Positions 34,522 through 45,574 of a stretch of 53,107 nucleotides of DNA are shown in pieces; within the stretch, counting starts at the first letter, position 1; every line of letters begins with the position of its first letter. The position numbers and the translations under genes are program-made. Where the stretch lies: NCBI RefSeq assembly GCF_000241465.1, contig NZ_JH584235.1:207497-260603 (forward strand), written 5' to 3'. The notes under the pieces were generated by a model. It was not told the origin of the DNA. It ran no database searches and was given only the letters and a program-made list of their open reading frames with translations. This DNA is from Sphingomonas echinoides ATCC 14820 (GTDB taxonomy: Bacteria > Pseudomonadota > Alphaproteobacteria > Sphingomonadales > Sphingomonadaceae).

Positions 34522-35463
34522 TTACCAGAAAATGTCGTACACCGTATCGACGACATAGCCGGTGCGGATATCGACGAGCAGCGCGTCATTATAATAGCGC
34601 ACCCAGCGATAGGGCCCGTAGGCCGGCGGCAGCCGATAATAATCGGCGTCGTCGATCCAATAATCCTGGTCGTACAGGAACGAGTTTAACGTAAAGCCGA
34701 TCGAGAAACGGCGATAGCCATAGCCCCAGCCCGGGGGAGCGTAATAACGGGGCAGGTGGTAAATGTTGCGGTTCTGGATCCGGTAATAGTTGTAATTATA
34801 CCGGTTGTCCCGCCGCCAGTCGCGATTCCAGCCGCGATTACCGTTGTTGTTCCAGCCGTTATTGTAGCCAGGACCGCCATCGTGCCGGTCACCGCGCCAA
34901 TCGCCGCCGCGACCATCATTGCCGCGATGGTCCCACCGCCCGGGTTGCAAGCCGCCACCGTCGCGTGGGTCGCGGCCAGGCTGCGGTCCGTCAAAGGCCG
35001 GTCGACCACCATTTGGTCCCCCATTGAAGCCAGGGCGACCGTCAAACGGCGGGCGATCGGGTTGCCGTGGCGGCTGGCCCTGAGGCCGGTCGCCGCGATC
35101 ATTGCCAAAGCCCGGACGGAAACCGGGTCGACCAAATTGGCCATCGGGACGTCCACCCCGATCGCCGCGGCCATCCCACCGTGGGGGCTGAGACGGTTGC
35201 GGTTGTGCTTGCGGTTGCGGTTGCGCTTGCGGCTGGGGTGCAGGCGGACGGGCAACCGGCGCTTGCCCGGCCGGCTGGCCCTCCGGACGCCGCCATTGCG
35301 GGCGACCTTCGTCTCCGATCATCGCCGGGCGTTGCGGGCGACCTTCGCGTTGGCCCTGACCCTCGCCGCGATGCGGCCGGTCGGCACCTTCCTGCGCCAT
35401 CGCCGCCGCCGGGATCAGCGCCGAGGCCGCCATGATTGCGGCGAGCAAAGACTTGCGCATCAA
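34522..35463 (-). CDS. RcnB-family periplasmic protein with Gln/Pro/Gly-rich linker
   Basis: A 313-residue exported protein: signal peptide MMRKSLLAAIMAASALIPAAAMA, then about 130 residues of low-complexity Gln/Pro/Arg/Gly repeats and a Asn/Gly/Trp-rich stretch, and a C-terminal RcnB-like domain from about 220 (RRFSIGFTLN, then YRLPPAYGPYRWVRYYNDALLVDIRTGYV). In E. coli RcnB is linked to nickel/cobalt homeostasis. No metal-binding cluster is conserved here, and many alphaproteobacterial members are simply cell-envelope proteins. The repeats vary greatly between strains, so the linker is probably a flexible spacer. Confidence 0.85.
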   Translation of the reverse strand: MMRKSLLAAIMAASALIPAAAMAQEGADRPHRGEGQGQREGRPQRPAMIGDEGRPQWRRPEGQPAGQAPVARPPAPQPQAQPQPQAQPQPSQPPRWDGRGDRGGRPDGQFGRPGFRPGFGNDRGDRPQGQPPRQPDRPPFDGRPGFNGGPNGGRPAFDGPQPGRDPRDGGGLQPGRWDHRGNDGRGGDWRGDRHDGGPGYNNGWNNNGNRGWNRDWRRDNRYNYNYYRIQNRNIYHLPRYYAPPGWGYGYRRFSIGFTLNSFLYDQDYWIDDADYYRLPPAYGPYRWVRYYNDALLVDIRTGYVVDTVYDIFW

Positions 35464-35567
35464 AACATCCTTCTCTTCGTCCAGACGCCATGTCCGGTCG
35501 TTGAACCCTATATGGTCCAGTGTCGATGAGCCGTCGCTGAATTGGGCTGACAGCTTTGCGAAAGGTA

Positions 35568-36110
35568 TTATTTACTTCGCGGGATCAGCGCCGGAACTTC
35601 GCGCGCCGCGTCGGTTGGGGAAATGCCGGGGGATGGCGGGGCGTCGATCGTCTCGTCGCCGCGCTGCACGCTTGCCGCCAGCAGCACCGTTTCGACCAGG
35701 CGCGGATAGATGCCGCAGCGGCACAGGTTGGTGATGCTGGCGCGGATGTCATCCTCGCTTGGGTTGCGGTTTTTCTTGAGCAGCGCCGCCGTCGCCATGA
35801 TCATGCCCGGAATGCAAAAGCCGCATTGCGGCACGTTCTTGGCGAGGAACGCCATTTGCGCCGGATGCGTGCGATCGCGCGACAGGCCCTCGATCGTGGT
35901 GACAAAACTCCCCTCGATCGCGCCGATCGTGCGTTGGCACGCTCGCACGGCTTCGCCATCGATGTCGACGGTGCACGCCCCGCACTCGCCATTGCCACAG
36001 CCATATTTCGTGCCGGTAAGGTTGGAGGCATCGCGCAGCGCCCATAATAACGGCGTGTTCGGGTCCATCTTATATTGAACGGGCTGATTGTTGACGGTGA
36101 AGCGGGTCAT
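35568..36110 (-). CDS. [2Fe-2S] subunit of a xanthine-oxidase-family oxidoreductase (IorA-like), orphan
   Basis: 180 residues. N-terminal plant-type ferredoxin cluster YGCGNGECGACTVDIDG with a fourth Cys in VRACQ, and C-terminal CGFCIPGM...CRCG for the second cluster, the classic two-cluster small subunit of isoquinoline-1-oxidoreductase, aldehyde or xanthine dehydrogenases. An extra tail of about 30 residues (DETIDAPPSPGISPTDAARE) is unusual. The molybdopterin large subunit is not beside it: neighbours are rcnB-like and an extradiol-dioxygenase-like gene. ATG 36110 is preferred to 36128. An 11-bp direct repeat TGTCGGTACGA (36110-36120, 36133-36143) overlaps the start. Confidence 0.85.
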   Translation of the reverse strand: MTRFTVNNQPVQYKMDPNTPLLWALRDASNLTGTKYGCGNGECGACTVDIDGEAVRACQRTIGAIEGSFVTTIEGLSRDRTHPAQMAFLAKNVPQCGFCIPGMIMATAALLKKNRNPSEDDIRASITNLCRCGIYPRLVETVLLAASVQRGDETIDAPPSPGISPTDAAREVPALIPRSK

Positions 36111-36202
36111 GTCGGTACGATAGGCCAAGATGTGTCGGTACGAAACGGGTCGTTTCCCGTCCTGCGATTGTCGGGCGGGGAGGGGCGGGCGATATAACCC
36201 TC

Positions 36203-37003
36203 ATGACGCTTCCCACCCTGTTCATCCCGCATGGCGGCGGCCCCTGTTTCTTCATGGATCCGGCGGGCGGACCACCCGACCCGATGTGGCGGCCGATGCA
36301 GGCCTATCTGGCCGGGGTGATCGCATCGCTACCCGAGCGACCGCGCGCCATCCTGATGGTATCGGGGCATTGGGAAGAGCCGGAACTGACCGTCAATGGC
36401 GGCGACGGGCATCCCATGCTGTTCGATTATTACGGCTTTCCAGAGCATACATATCGGCTCGACTGGCCATCGCACGGCAGCCCCGCCGTGGCGCGGCGCG
36501 CGGTGGCGCTGCTTGAGGACGCTGGGTTTGCGACAAAGGAAGATTCGACGCGCGGCTGGGATCACGGTGTGTTCATCCCGATGATGGTGGCGGTGCCGGA
36601 TGCGGATATCCCGCTGGTGCAGCTTTCGCTGCGCGCCGATCTGGACCCTGCCGTTCACATTGCGATCGGCCGTGCGCTGGCACCGCTGCGCGACGAAGGC
36701 GTGCTGATCGTCGGCTCTGGCATGAGCTTCCACAATTTGCGTGCGCGCGGCCCGCAAGTGACGGCGGTCGCGGACGCATGGGATGCTGCTCTTACGGCGG
36801 CGGTGACCGATCCCGATCCAGCCTCGCGGGCGGCCAAAGTAGCGGCGTGGGAGGCGCTGCCCCACGCCCGCTTTGCGCATCCAGAGGCCGAGCATCTGCT
36901 GCCGCTGATGGTCGCGCTCGGCGCGGGCGGCGATGGCCCGGCCGTGCGCGATTATGCCGATCATGTGCTCGGCTGGGCGGTCTCGGGCTATCGCTTCGGC
37001 TGA
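36203..37003 (+). CDS. Class III extradiol dioxygenase-like protein (LigB/DODA family)
   Basis: 266 residues, similar to YgiD/4,5-DOPA dioxygenase. Metal ligands fit the family: PHGGGP near the N-terminus, SGHWEEP, WDHGVFIPM and HPEAEHLLPLM near the C-terminus. Such zinc or iron enzymes open catechol rings; many homologues have no proven substrate, so the role is open. It is divergent from the [2Fe-2S] gene and ends four bases before the convergent aldolase gene. Confidence 0.85.
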   Translation: MTLPTLFIPHGGGPCFFMDPAGGPPDPMWRPMQAYLAGVIASLPERPRAILMVSGHWEEPELTVNGGDGHPMLFDYYGFPEHTYRLDWPSHGSPAVARRAVALLEDAGFATKEDSTRGWDHGVFIPMMVAVPDADIPLVQLSLRADLDPAVHIAIGRALAPLRDEGVLIVGSGMSFHNLRARGPQVTAVADAWDAALTAAVTDPDPASRAAKVAAWEALPHARFAHPEAEHLLPLMVALGAGGDGPAVRDYADHVLGWAVSGYRFG

Positions 37004-37007
37004 CGCC

Positions 37008-37769
37008 TCAGGCGCGCCAGCCGGTATCGATCTTGTCGACCAGGCGCACCATCGCGTCGAAATCGGCCTTGCCAGGCCCGCCTGGTACCTGCGCCATGTG
37101 CAAATCGCGCTGATGCACTGCGATCACCTCTGGCGACACCTCGATCGGCGTGCCCATCGACATCGTCGCGATCTGAATTTCGCAGGCGCGCTGCAGCGAC
37201 CAATGTTTGATGAACGCCTCGGGCAGGGTCCGGCCCATGACGAGGATCCCGTGGTTCTTGAGCAGCATGACGCGCTTGTCGCCGAGATGTTCAAGCAGGC
37301 GGGAGCCTTCCTCGTCGCGGACCGTCACGCCTTCGAAATCGTGATAGGCGATTTGCCCGGCAAAATTGCAGGCGTAGAAGTTGGTGGCGCGCAAGCCCCC
37401 CTCAAGCGAGCTCACTGCCATGCCCGCCGTGGTGTGGGTGTGCATGATGCAATGCGCATCGGGCAAATGGCGATGGAACAGCGCGTGCTGCACAAAGCCA
37501 GCGCGATTGACCGGATAGGGGCTGTCGTCGAGCTTGTTGCCGTCAATATCGATCTTGACCAGGCTGGAGGCGGTGACCTCGCTGAAATGCAGGCCGAATG
37601 GGTTGATCAGGAAGGCACCCTCTTCCTCGGGCACTTTCAGCGTGATGTGGTTGTAGATCATTTCCGACCAGCCGAGCATCGCGAACACGCGATAGCAGGC
37701 GGCGAGTTCCTGTCGCGTCGCCCATTCGGCTTCGGACATCTTCGCGGTACGAAGGATTGCGGTGGCCAT
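37008..37769 (-). CDS. Class II aldolase/adducin-family protein
   Basis: 253 residues, zinc aldolase fold. GWSEMIYNHITLKVPEEEGAF, the zinc pair MHTHT (about 112-116), KNHGILVMG and a C-terminal HQRDLHMA fit the adducin/aldolase branch related to L-fuculose- or ribulose-phosphate epimerase/aldolase. Bacterial homologues are of unknown substrate. The upstream ATG at 37769 is followed by a divergent transporter 155 bases away. Confidence 0.85.
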   Translation of the reverse strand: MATAILRTAKMSEAEWATRQELAACYRVFAMLGWSEMIYNHITLKVPEEEGAFLINPFGLHFSEVTASSLVKIDIDGNKLDDSPYPVNRAGFVQHALFHRHLPDAHCIMHTHTTAGMAVSSLEGGLRATNFYACNFAGQIAYHDFEGVTVRDEEGSRLLEHLGDKRVMLLKNHGILVMGRTLPEAFIKHWSLQRACEIQIATMSMGTPIEVSPEVIAVHQRDLHMAQVPGGPGKADFDAMVRLVDKIDTGWRA

Positions 37770-37924
37770 GGCGGACTCTCCTAATCCGGGTCTTTTTTTT
37801 CTAGGGTCGGTATCGCATGAGATTTACCGGATTGCCAGAGCCCGGGGGATTGCCAGACCCGGCTTGGTCCGGGCATGGGGGCGGCGAGCAGGAAACGGCG
37901 CGTTAGCGGCCGGGAGAGGATCGC

Positions 37925-39349
37925 ATGCACATCAACGCCGCCAACACACCGCAGGATGCCGACAACATCGCCAACAAGGGCGTGAATGCGCCCGATCTGC
38001 AGGTGTTCGTGTTCGCCTTGTTCTTCATCTTCGGCGGCATCACCAGCTTGAACGATGTCATCATCCCCAAGCTGAAGGAGTTGTTCACGCTCACCTACAC
38101 GCAGGCGATGCTCGTTCAGTTCTGCTTCTTCACCGCTTATCTTTTGATCGGCATTCCGGGGGCGGCGCTGGTCAAGCGGATCGGCTATATGCGCGGCGCG
38201 GTCGCCGGGCTGGTGACGATGTTGGTTGGCTGCCTGCTGTTCATTCCGGCGTCTAGCACAGCGACGTATGCGCTTTTCCTGTTCGCCCTCTTCATCCTGG
38301 CGGCGGGCGTGGTGCTGGTCCAGATCGTGGCCAATCCGCTGATCAGCCTGCTCGGCAAAGCCGAAACCGCATCCAGCCGTCTGACCTTCGCCCAGGCGTT
38401 CAATTCGCTCGGCACGACGATCTTTCCGTATGCAGGCGCCATCATCATTTTGGGGAGCCTTTCCAAGATTTCGGCGTCGGACCTGACCGGCGCGGCGCTG
38501 GATGCGTATCGCACGGCGGAAAGCGGCGCGATCGTTCGTGGCTATCTCGGTCTGGCGGTTGCGCTGGCTGTCGTCGCGGCCGCAGTCTGGCTGTTTCGCA
38601 ATCGGCTGCCGCACGATGCCCATGCTGCGAAAGACAAGCCCCTTGTCGGTGCCACGCGCTACGGCGCGGGCCTGGCTCTGGCCGCGCTCGGTGCGGTCGT
38701 CGCCGTGGAGGTGCAGGCTTGGATCGGGTTGGTCCTCATCTTGCTGGCACCGGTAATCTGGTTGTACGGTAACGACCTGATGCAACGTCCGCGCTTCGCG
38801 CTCGGCGCGCTTTGTATCTTCCTTTATGTCGGTGCGGAAGTGTCGATCGGCTCGCTGATCGTGAACTACCTCAAACAGCCTGGCGTCATGAACCTCGACA
38901 TCACCAGCGCTGGCAAGATGATCCCGTTTTACTGGGGCGGGGCGATGATCGGCCGGTTTGTCGGGTCTGCGGTGTTGCGTGTCGTTAACCCGGGCAAGGT
39001 CCTGGCGGGCGTCGCCGTCGGTGCGGTCGCGCTCATCCTGATCTCGAGCTACACAACGGGGGCGGTCGCGGGGTACAGCCTGCTGGCGGTCGGGCTGATG
39101 AACGCCATCATGTTCCCGACGATCTTCAGTCTTGCCTGTGAAGGGCTCGGCGCACGTGCGGCAGATGGATCGGGAATCATCAACGTTGCGATCTTCGGGG
39201 GTGCCGTGCTGCCCCTGGCGACCGGAACGTTGGCGGACGCGAGCGGAAGCCTGACGCTTGCGCTGCTTATTCCGGTGGCGTGCTATGTGGTGATCTGCGC
39301 GTTCGGCGTTTACGCCGCGCGGCCCGCACCCCAATATGCCGACGCCTGA
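37925..39349 (+). CDS. FucP-type sugar MFS transporter
   Basis: 474 residues with about 12 membrane spans. FALFFIFGGITSLNDVIIPKLKELF (residues 31-55) is the marker of the FucP/sugar:proton symporter family, with the acidic residue in the first helix and the NPLISLLG segment. It should import a hexose or related sugar with protons. The neighbouring aldolase on the opposite strand could act on a product, but they are not in one operon. ATG 37925 has GGGAGAGGA 8-16 bases upstream. Confidence 0.88.
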   Translation: MHINAANTPQDADNIANKGVNAPDLQVFVFALFFIFGGITSLNDVIIPKLKELFTLTYTQAMLVQFCFFTAYLLIGIPGAALVKRIGYMRGAVAGLVTMLVGCLLFIPASSTATYALFLFALFILAAGVVLVQIVANPLISLLGKAETASSRLTFAQAFNSLGTTIFPYAGAIIILGSLSKISASDLTGAALDAYRTAESGAIVRGYLGLAVALAVVAAAVWLFRNRLPHDAHAAKDKPLVGATRYGAGLALAALGAVVAVEVQAWIGLVLILLAPVIWLYGNDLMQRPRFALGALCIFLYVGAEVSIGSLIVNYLKQPGVMNLDITSAGKMIPFYWGGAMIGRFVGSAVLRVVNPGKVLAGVAVGAVALILISSYTTGAVAGYSLLAVGLMNAIMFPTIFSLACEGLGARAADGSGIINVAIFGGAVLPLATGTLADASGSLTLALLIPVACYVVICAFGVYAARPAPQYADA

Positions 39350-39351
39350 GT

Positions 39352-40470
<1,119 letters not shown>

Positions 40471-40490
40471 AGAGTCTCTCCTGTATGACC

Positions 40491-41675
40491 TTAGAACGCG
40501 GCGATCCCGGTGATCGCGCGGCCAAGGATCAGCGCGTGGACGTCGTGTGCGCCCTCATAGGTGTTGACCGTTTCCAGGTTCATCAGGTGGCGCATCACTT
40601 GATATTCGCCGGAAATGCCATTGCCGCCGTGCATGTCGCGGGCGTTGCGGGCGATATCGAGCGCCTTGCCGACATTGTTGCGCTTTACGATCGAGATCAT
40701 TTCCGGCGCAAACTTGCCCGCATCCATCAGGCGACCAACGCGCAGGGAAGCCTGCAAGCCGAGCGCGATTTCGGTCTCCATGTCGGCCAGCTTCTTCTGG
40801 TACAACTGACGCCCGGCGAGCGGGGTGCCGAACTGGTTTCGATCGAGCCCATATTGGCGGGCGGCGTGGAAGCAGAATTCTGCCGCACCCAGTGCGCCCC
40901 AACTTATGCCATAACGCGCGCGGTTGAGGCAGCCGAACGGGCCCTTAAGACCCTGCACATTGGGCAGCAAAGCATCGTCGCTGAGTTCGATTTCGTCCAT
41001 CAGGATCATGCCGGTGATCGAGGCGCGGAGCGACAATTTGCCCTCGATCTTCGGCGTGGCGAGGCCCTTGGCACCCTTTTCGACGATGAAGCCGCGAATG
41101 CCATCGCCATGCGCTTCCGACTTGGCCCAGATGACGAACACGTCGGCGATGGGCGAATTGGAGATCCACGTTTTCGCGCCCGACAGCAGATAACCGCCAT
41201 CGACCTTCTTCGCGCGCGTCGTCATGCTGCCGGGGTCGGAGCCTGCATCGGGCTCGGTCAGGCCAAAGCAGCCGATCCACTCGCCGGTGGCGAGCTTGGG
41301 TAGATATGTGCGCTTCTGTTCTTCCGATCCGTAGGCGAGGATCGGGTACATGACGAGGCTCGACTGGACCGACATCATCGAGCGGTAGCCCGAATCGACG
41401 CGTTCGACCTCGCGCGCGACGAGACCGTAAGCGACATAGGAGGCACCCACACCGCCATATTCCTCGGGCACCGTCGGCCCGAGCAGGCCAAGCGCGCCCA
41501 TCTCGCGGAAGATGTCGGGATCGGTGATTTCGTGCTGAAAAGCGTCGATGATGCGGGGTGCGAGCTTGTCCTGCGCATAAGCGCGCGCGGAGTCGCGGAT
41601 CATGCGTTCATCGTCCTCAAGCTGGTCGTCGAGGAAGAAGGGGTCGGCCCAATCAAAACGCGCCATTTCGGCCAT
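40491..41675 (-). CDS. gcdH: Glutaryl-CoA dehydrogenase
   Basis: 394 residues. The family signatures are [12 protein letters not shown] and the C-terminal [20 protein letters not shown], whose Glu is the catalytic base. The whole length resembles bacterial glutaryl-CoA dehydrogenase, which oxidises and decarboxylates glutaryl-CoA to crotonyl-CoA in lysine and aromatic breakdown. ATG 41675 is preferred, with GGAG six bases upstream. Confidence 0.92.
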   Translation of the reverse strand: MAEMARFDWADPFFLDDQLEDDERMIRDSARAYAQDKLAPRIIDAFQHEITDPDIFREMGALGLLGPTVPEEYGGVGASYVAYGLVAREVERVDSGYRSMMSVQSSLVMYPILAYGSEEQKRTYLPKLATGEWIGCFGLTEPDAGSDPGSMTTRAKKVDGGYLLSGAKTWISNSPIADVFVIWAKSEAHGDGIRGFIVEKGAKGLATPKIEGKLSLRASITGMILMDEIELSDDALLPNVQGLKGPFGCLNRARYGISWGALGAAEFCFHAARQYGLDRNQFGTPLAGRQLYQKKLADMETEIALGLQASLRVGRLMDAGKFAPEMISIVKRNNVGKALDIARNARDMHGGNGISGEYQVMRHLMNLETVNTYEGAHDVHALILGRAITGIAAF

Positions 41676-41706
41676 GTGATGCTCCAGCATTGATCAATCT
41701 GAGTGC

Positions 41707-41806
41707 TTCCCCGGCGAGGGCCGGGGCCCGGTATCGAAACGACCGGGAGCGAGGGCAATGCCGCTACCTCCGCCATTTCAACTGGGCCCCGGCGTGTGCC
41801 GGGGAA
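41707..41806. repeat. GC-rich inverted repeat (REP-like)
   Basis: Two 23-base arms, 41707-41729 and 41784-41806, are complementary except for a few central bases, with 54 bases between them. Each arm is itself a GC-rich hairpin (CCCCGGC...GCCGGGG). The form is that of a REP/BIME element between genes. Confidence 0.65.
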
Positions 41807-41819
41807 GGGTAGAAGGAAC

Positions 41820-43064
41820 TTACGTGTCCAAAATCCGGTCGTCGAACAAGCCGAACGCCAGCGTCGAGGCATAATAGCCGATCGCGCGCTCGCGGGACAT
41901 CGTGTGTGCCCATTTGCGCATATCGAAGGCGGCGTTCTGCATCGCCATCAGCGCTTGCGCGGCGATCAGCGGGTCGACCGGACGGATCGAACCCTCCGCA
42001 ATGCCATCGCTCATCGTGCCGGCGAAGCGGCGCGCGATCCGGTTCGAACGATCGACCATCGCAAGTCGCGCCTGCGAGGGCAGGCCGGAGAGCGCGGTGG
42101 TGCGAAGCAAGGGGCCACGTTCGGAGAACTGGACGTCGAGCAAGGTTGCGATCGTGCCGGAAAGGCGATCCCAATGGCTGCCGCCGCGCTCATCGGCGAG
42201 GCGCTGCGCATCGGCGACGGTGTCGAGGCTGCGCTTATAGCAGGCCAGTACCAGATCGTCCTTGGCATCGAGATGGTGATAGAAACTGCCCTTGGTCACG
42301 TTCAGTTCGGACGCGATTTTCTGGACCGAGGCACCGCGATAACCCAGCTGATTGATCAGCCGCGTCGCCGCGAGCAGGAAGGCCTCGCGGCCTGGCTCTG
42401 GCTCGTCATGGGCTAGGTCGATCAATTCGGGCGACCATCGTTCGTTCGGGCCGGCAATGCCGTGCGCGAACACGTCCATCAGACGCTCCTCGACGCGCGG
42501 ATATTGATCCAGGTCATAGCGGTTGAGCCACACCGGCAGCCAGAAGGTGTTTTCCAGCAGCACATGCGCCCGCCCGCCGTGCAGATCGGTCTGCGCGCGA
42601 TTGGTAGTCGGGCCCCACAGGCTGCGGGTCTTGCGGAACACTTCGCGCCAGCCCGCCATCAGCCGACCGAGCACGGGCTCCTCCATCGCGCGCAGATCCG
42701 ACAGAATCGCGAAGGATGTCTCCTCGCCCCGCTGAATCCGGGCCAGCCGCGCCATATTGAGCGACAGATATTTCGCGACTCGGGCGCGGGGCGTCGGCTC
42801 GGCGAGCGACTCCTCAAGCATGCCCAGCAGGCGGTCGAGTGTATGCTCGAAACACGCCGCCGCCAGATCTTCCTTGCGCTTGAAATAATAGGTGACGCTG
42901 GTGGTATTGAGGCCGACGCGGCGCGCGACATCGGCGAAGGTCATGCCCTTCGCGCTCTGTTCGTTGATCGCTTCGGCCGCGGCCGCCAGAATCGCGTCGC
43001 GCTTGGCGCGAAAGCGCTTGGTGCTGGTGTCTTCCTCGGGCGGAATCGTGTCGGGGGCCTCCAT
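41820..43064 (-). CDS. Tandem TetR/AcrR-family regulator (two TetR units in one chain)
   Basis: 414 residues with two TetR DNA-binding domains. The first (20-70) has AILAAAAEAINEQSAKGMTF and VGLNTTSVTYYFKRKEDLA; the second (about 232-282) has FLLAATRLINQLGYRGASVQ and LNVTKGSFYHHLDAKDDLV. Each is followed by an all-helical ligand domain. Single TetR proteins work as dimers; a chain of two may act as a pseudo-dimer. It is divergent from the acyl-CoA dehydrogenase operon, whose promoter region holds palindromes, so it likely represses that operon in response to an acyl-CoA. Confidence 0.9.
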   Translation of the reverse strand: MEAPDTIPPEEDTSTKRFRAKRDAILAAAAEAINEQSAKGMTFADVARRVGLNTTSVTYYFKRKEDLAAACFEHTLDRLLGMLEESLAEPTPRARVAKYLSLNMARLARIQRGEETSFAILSDLRAMEEPVLGRLMAGWREVFRKTRSLWGPTTNRAQTDLHGGRAHVLLENTFWLPVWLNRYDLDQYPRVEERLMDVFAHGIAGPNERWSPELIDLAHDEPEPGREAFLLAATRLINQLGYRGASVQKIASELNVTKGSFYHHLDAKDDLVLACYKRSLDTVADAQRLADERGGSHWDRLSGTIATLLDVQFSERGPLLRTTALSGLPSQARLAMVDRSNRIARRFAGTMSDGIAEGSIRPVDPLIAAQALMAMQNAAFDMRKWAHTMSRERAIGYYASTLAFGLFDDRILDT

Positions 43065-43208
43065 GCCGGAAACTGTAACATCATCTTTTAGAAGAAACAG
43101 TCATTTTTGTTGGCTGCGGCATTCCCCGCATTTTGAGCGCCAAAGACGCTTTACCGAATACGCGGTACGGTCTAACCAACGATCCGATAGCAAGATCGGA
43201 GAGCGCAG
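43065..43208 (+). promoter_or_regulatory. Divergent promoter region with TetR-type palindromes
   Basis: TACCG-N6-CGGTA (43152-43167) is a 16-bp dyad of the size expected for a TetR operator. TCCGAT / ATCGGA (43183-43188, 43195-43200) forms a 6-bp stem touching the GGAG ribosome site of the next gene. ACTGT and ACAGT (near 43075 and 43100) form a third wider dyad. Any may be the binding site of the double TetR protein. Confidence 0.45.
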
Positions 43209-44492
43209 ATGGACTTCAGCTTCAGCGAACGCGAAACCTATTTTCGGGACCGCGTGAAGGGGTTCATCGACCAGCAAATCCGCCCGCGCCAAGCCGAATT
43301 TGACGCGCAACACGACGCGGGCGAGCGCTGGAAGGTCATTCCCGTGATCGAAGAGATGAAGGAAAAGGCCAAGGCGGCGGGCCTGTGGAATTTCTTCATG
43401 CCACCGCATTCGGGGCAAAGCCATGTCGATGACAGCTTCGTGTTCGAAGGCACCCAACTGACCAATCTCGAATATGCGTTATGCGCCGAGGAGATGGGCA
43501 AGGTCGGCTGGGCGAGCGAATGTTTCAACTGCTCGGCCCCCGATACCGGCAATATGGAGGTGCTGCATCGCTACGGCACGCGCGAACAAAAGGAGCGGTG
43601 GTTGCGGCCGCTGATGAACGGCGAGATCCGCTCTGCGTTCCTGATGACCGAGCCGGCGGTTGCCTCTTCGGACGCGACCAATATCGAGACCTCGATCGTG
43701 CGCGATGGCGACGAATATGTCATCAACGGCACCAAATGGTGGTCGTCCGGCGTGGGCGATCCGCGCTGCAAGATCGCCATCACCATGGGCAAGACCAACC
43801 CCGACGCATCGCGCCACAGCCAGCAGAGCCAGGTGCTGGTCCCGATGGATGCGCCGGGCGTGACGATCAAGCGGATGCTGTCGGTCTACGGCTATGACCA
43901 CGCGCCGCATGGCCATGGCGAAGTGGTGTTGAAAGATGTGCGCGTGCCGGTGGAGAACGTGCTGCTGGGCGAGGGGCGCGGCTTCGAGATTGCGCAGGGG
44001 CGGCTCGGGCCCGGGCGCATTCACCATTGCATGCGCACGATCGGGACGGCGGAAACCGCGATCGAGGCGATGGCCAAGCGCCTGTTGTCGCGCGTCGCCT
44101 TCGGCAAGCGGATCGCCGACCATAGCGTGTGGGAGGAACGCATCGCGCGCGCGCGCATCGACATTGAGATGACGCGGCTGCTCTGCCTGAAGGCTGCCGA
44201 CATGATGGACAAAGCGGGCAACAAATCCGCCCAGCTCGAAATCGCGATGATCAAGGTGCAGGCCCCCAATATGGCGCTGCAGATCCTCGACGACGCCATT
44301 CAGGCGCATGGCGGTGCCGGTGTTTCCAGCGATTTCCACTTGGCGCACGATTGGGCCGCGATGCGCACGCTGCGCTTCGCGGATGGCCCGGATGAAGTCC
44401 ACAACCGCGCGATCGCGCGCAACGAGTTCGGCAAATACGCTGAATTCAAGGCGGATCGGCCATCGAGCGGCGATCTGGCGGTTTCCCGGTGA
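43209..44492 (+). CDS. Acyl-CoA dehydrogenase, ACAD10/11-like
   Basis: 427 residues. [20 protein letters not shown] is the flavin/substrate segment, and the C-terminal [20 protein letters not shown] followed by [17 protein letters not shown] is specific to the ACAD11/LvaC-like branch (GPDEVH replaces the typical EGT). First gene of a five-gene operon; its stop overlaps the next GTG by four bases. With the APH-like kinase two genes downstream it makes the two parts found fused in mammalian ACAD10/11. In that pathway a 4-hydroxyacyl-CoA is phosphorylated and then rearranged. Confidence 0.88.
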   Translation: MDFSFSERETYFRDRVKGFIDQQIRPRQAEFDAQHDAGERWKVIPVIEEMKEKAKAAGLWNFFMPPHSGQSHVDDSFVFEGTQLTNLEYALCAEEMGKVGWASECFNCSAPDTGNMEVLHRYGTREQKERWLRPLMNGEIRSAFLMTEPAVASSDATNIETSIVRDGDEYVINGTKWWSSGVGDPRCKIAITMGKTNPDASRHSQQSQVLVPMDAPGVTIKRMLSVYGYDHAPHGHGEVVLKDVRVPVENVLLGEGRGFEIAQGRLGPGRIHHCMRTIGTAETAIEAMAKRLLSRVAFGKRIADHSVWEERIARARIDIEMTRLLCLKAADMMDKAGNKSAQLEIAMIKVQAPNMALQILDDAIQAHGGAGVSSDFHLAHDWAAMRTLRFADGPDEVHNRAIARNEFGKYAEFKADRPSSGDLAVSR

Positions 44493-45574
44493 AAGCCGCC
44501 GTCCTTTACACGCCCAAGGCGGACTTGGTGATCGAGGACATTGCCGTCTCCGATCCGGGCCCACGCGAAGTGCTGATCCGCACCGTTGCCTGCGGCGTCT
44601 GTCGGTCCGACCTGCATTTCGTCGACGGGGCGTTTCCGCACCCGATGCCGACGGTGCCGGGGCATGAAGCGGCCGGGATCGTCGAGGCGGTTGGCTCCGA
44701 CGTTGCGCATCTGAAGGTCGGCGATCATGTCATCACCTTCTTCACCGTCTTCTGCGGTGCCTGCGAATTTTGCGTCAGCGGGCGACCGTCGTTGTGCATC
44801 GACCCTTCGACCCGACGCGCGAAGGGCGCACCGCCACGGTTGAGCCTGCAGGACGGCACGCCTTTGGCACCGTTCCTAAATCTCTCGGCCTTTGCCGAGA
44901 TGATGCTGGTGCATGAAAATGCCTGTGTCGCGATCAGCAAGGAGATGCCGCTGGATCGCGCGGCCTTGCTCGGTTGCGCGGTGATTACCGGGGCGGGGGC
45001 GATCTTCAATGACAGTCGGGTGCGGCCTGGCGAAAGCGTGGCGGTGATCGGCTGTGGCGGGATCGGCCTTGCCGCCATCAACGCCGCCAAAATTGCGGGC
45101 GCGGGGCAGGTCATCGCGATCGACCCCGTGGCCGATAAGCGCGCTCTGGCGGAGAAGCTGGGTGCTACGCACACGCTCGATTCGAACGATCCTGATCTGG
45201 CGAAGAGGGTCGCCGGGATGACCGGGGGCGGGGTGGATTATGCGATCGAGGCGGTCGGGCGGCCCAACACTGCCGAACTCGCCTGGACGATCCTGCGGCG
45301 CGGCGGCACCGCGACGATCCTCGGCATGATCGCGCCGGGCGGCGAAGTGAAGATCGCCGGGCCGACCTTCCTGACGGGCAAGAAATTGCAAGGGTCGCTG
45401 CTGGGGTCGACCCGTTTCCCGATCGATATGCCGCGGCTGGTGCAACTGTACCTCGACGGCAAGCTGGATCTCGACACCATGGTGGCCGAGCGGATCGTGC
45501 TCGGTGATGTCAATCAGGCGCTGGCGAAGTTGCGCACCGGGGACACGGTACGCTCGGTCATCGAGTTTGCGTGA
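44489..45574 (+). CDS. Zinc-dependent alcohol dehydrogenase (class III-like)
   Basis: 361 residues of the MDR family. Catalytic zinc ligands C38 (CGVCRSD), H59 and E60 (GHEAAG); structural zinc C89, C92, C95, C103; NAD-binding [12 protein letters not shown] (about 187-198). The arrangement matches class III-like or geraniol/benzyl alcohol dehydrogenases. GTG at 44489 overlaps the previous stop (GTGA). It should oxidise an alcohol intermediate of the operon's substrate. Confidence 0.88.
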   Translation: MKAAVLYTPKADLVIEDIAVSDPGPREVLIRTVACGVCRSDLHFVDGAFPHPMPTVPGHEAAGIVEAVGSDVAHLKVGDHVITFFTVFCGACEFCVSGRPSLCIDPSTRRAKGAPPRLSLQDGTPLAPFLNLSAFAEMMLVHENACVAISKEMPLDRAALLGCAVITGAGAIFNDSRVRPGESVAVIGCGGIGLAAINAAKIAGAGQVIAIDPVADKRALAEKLGATHTLDSNDPDLAKRVAGMTGGGVDYAIEAVGRPNTAELAWTILRRGGTATILGMIAPGGEVKIAGPTFLTGKKLQGSLLGSTRFPIDMPRLVQLYLDGKLDLDTMVAERIVLGDVNQALAKLRTGDTVRSVIEFA

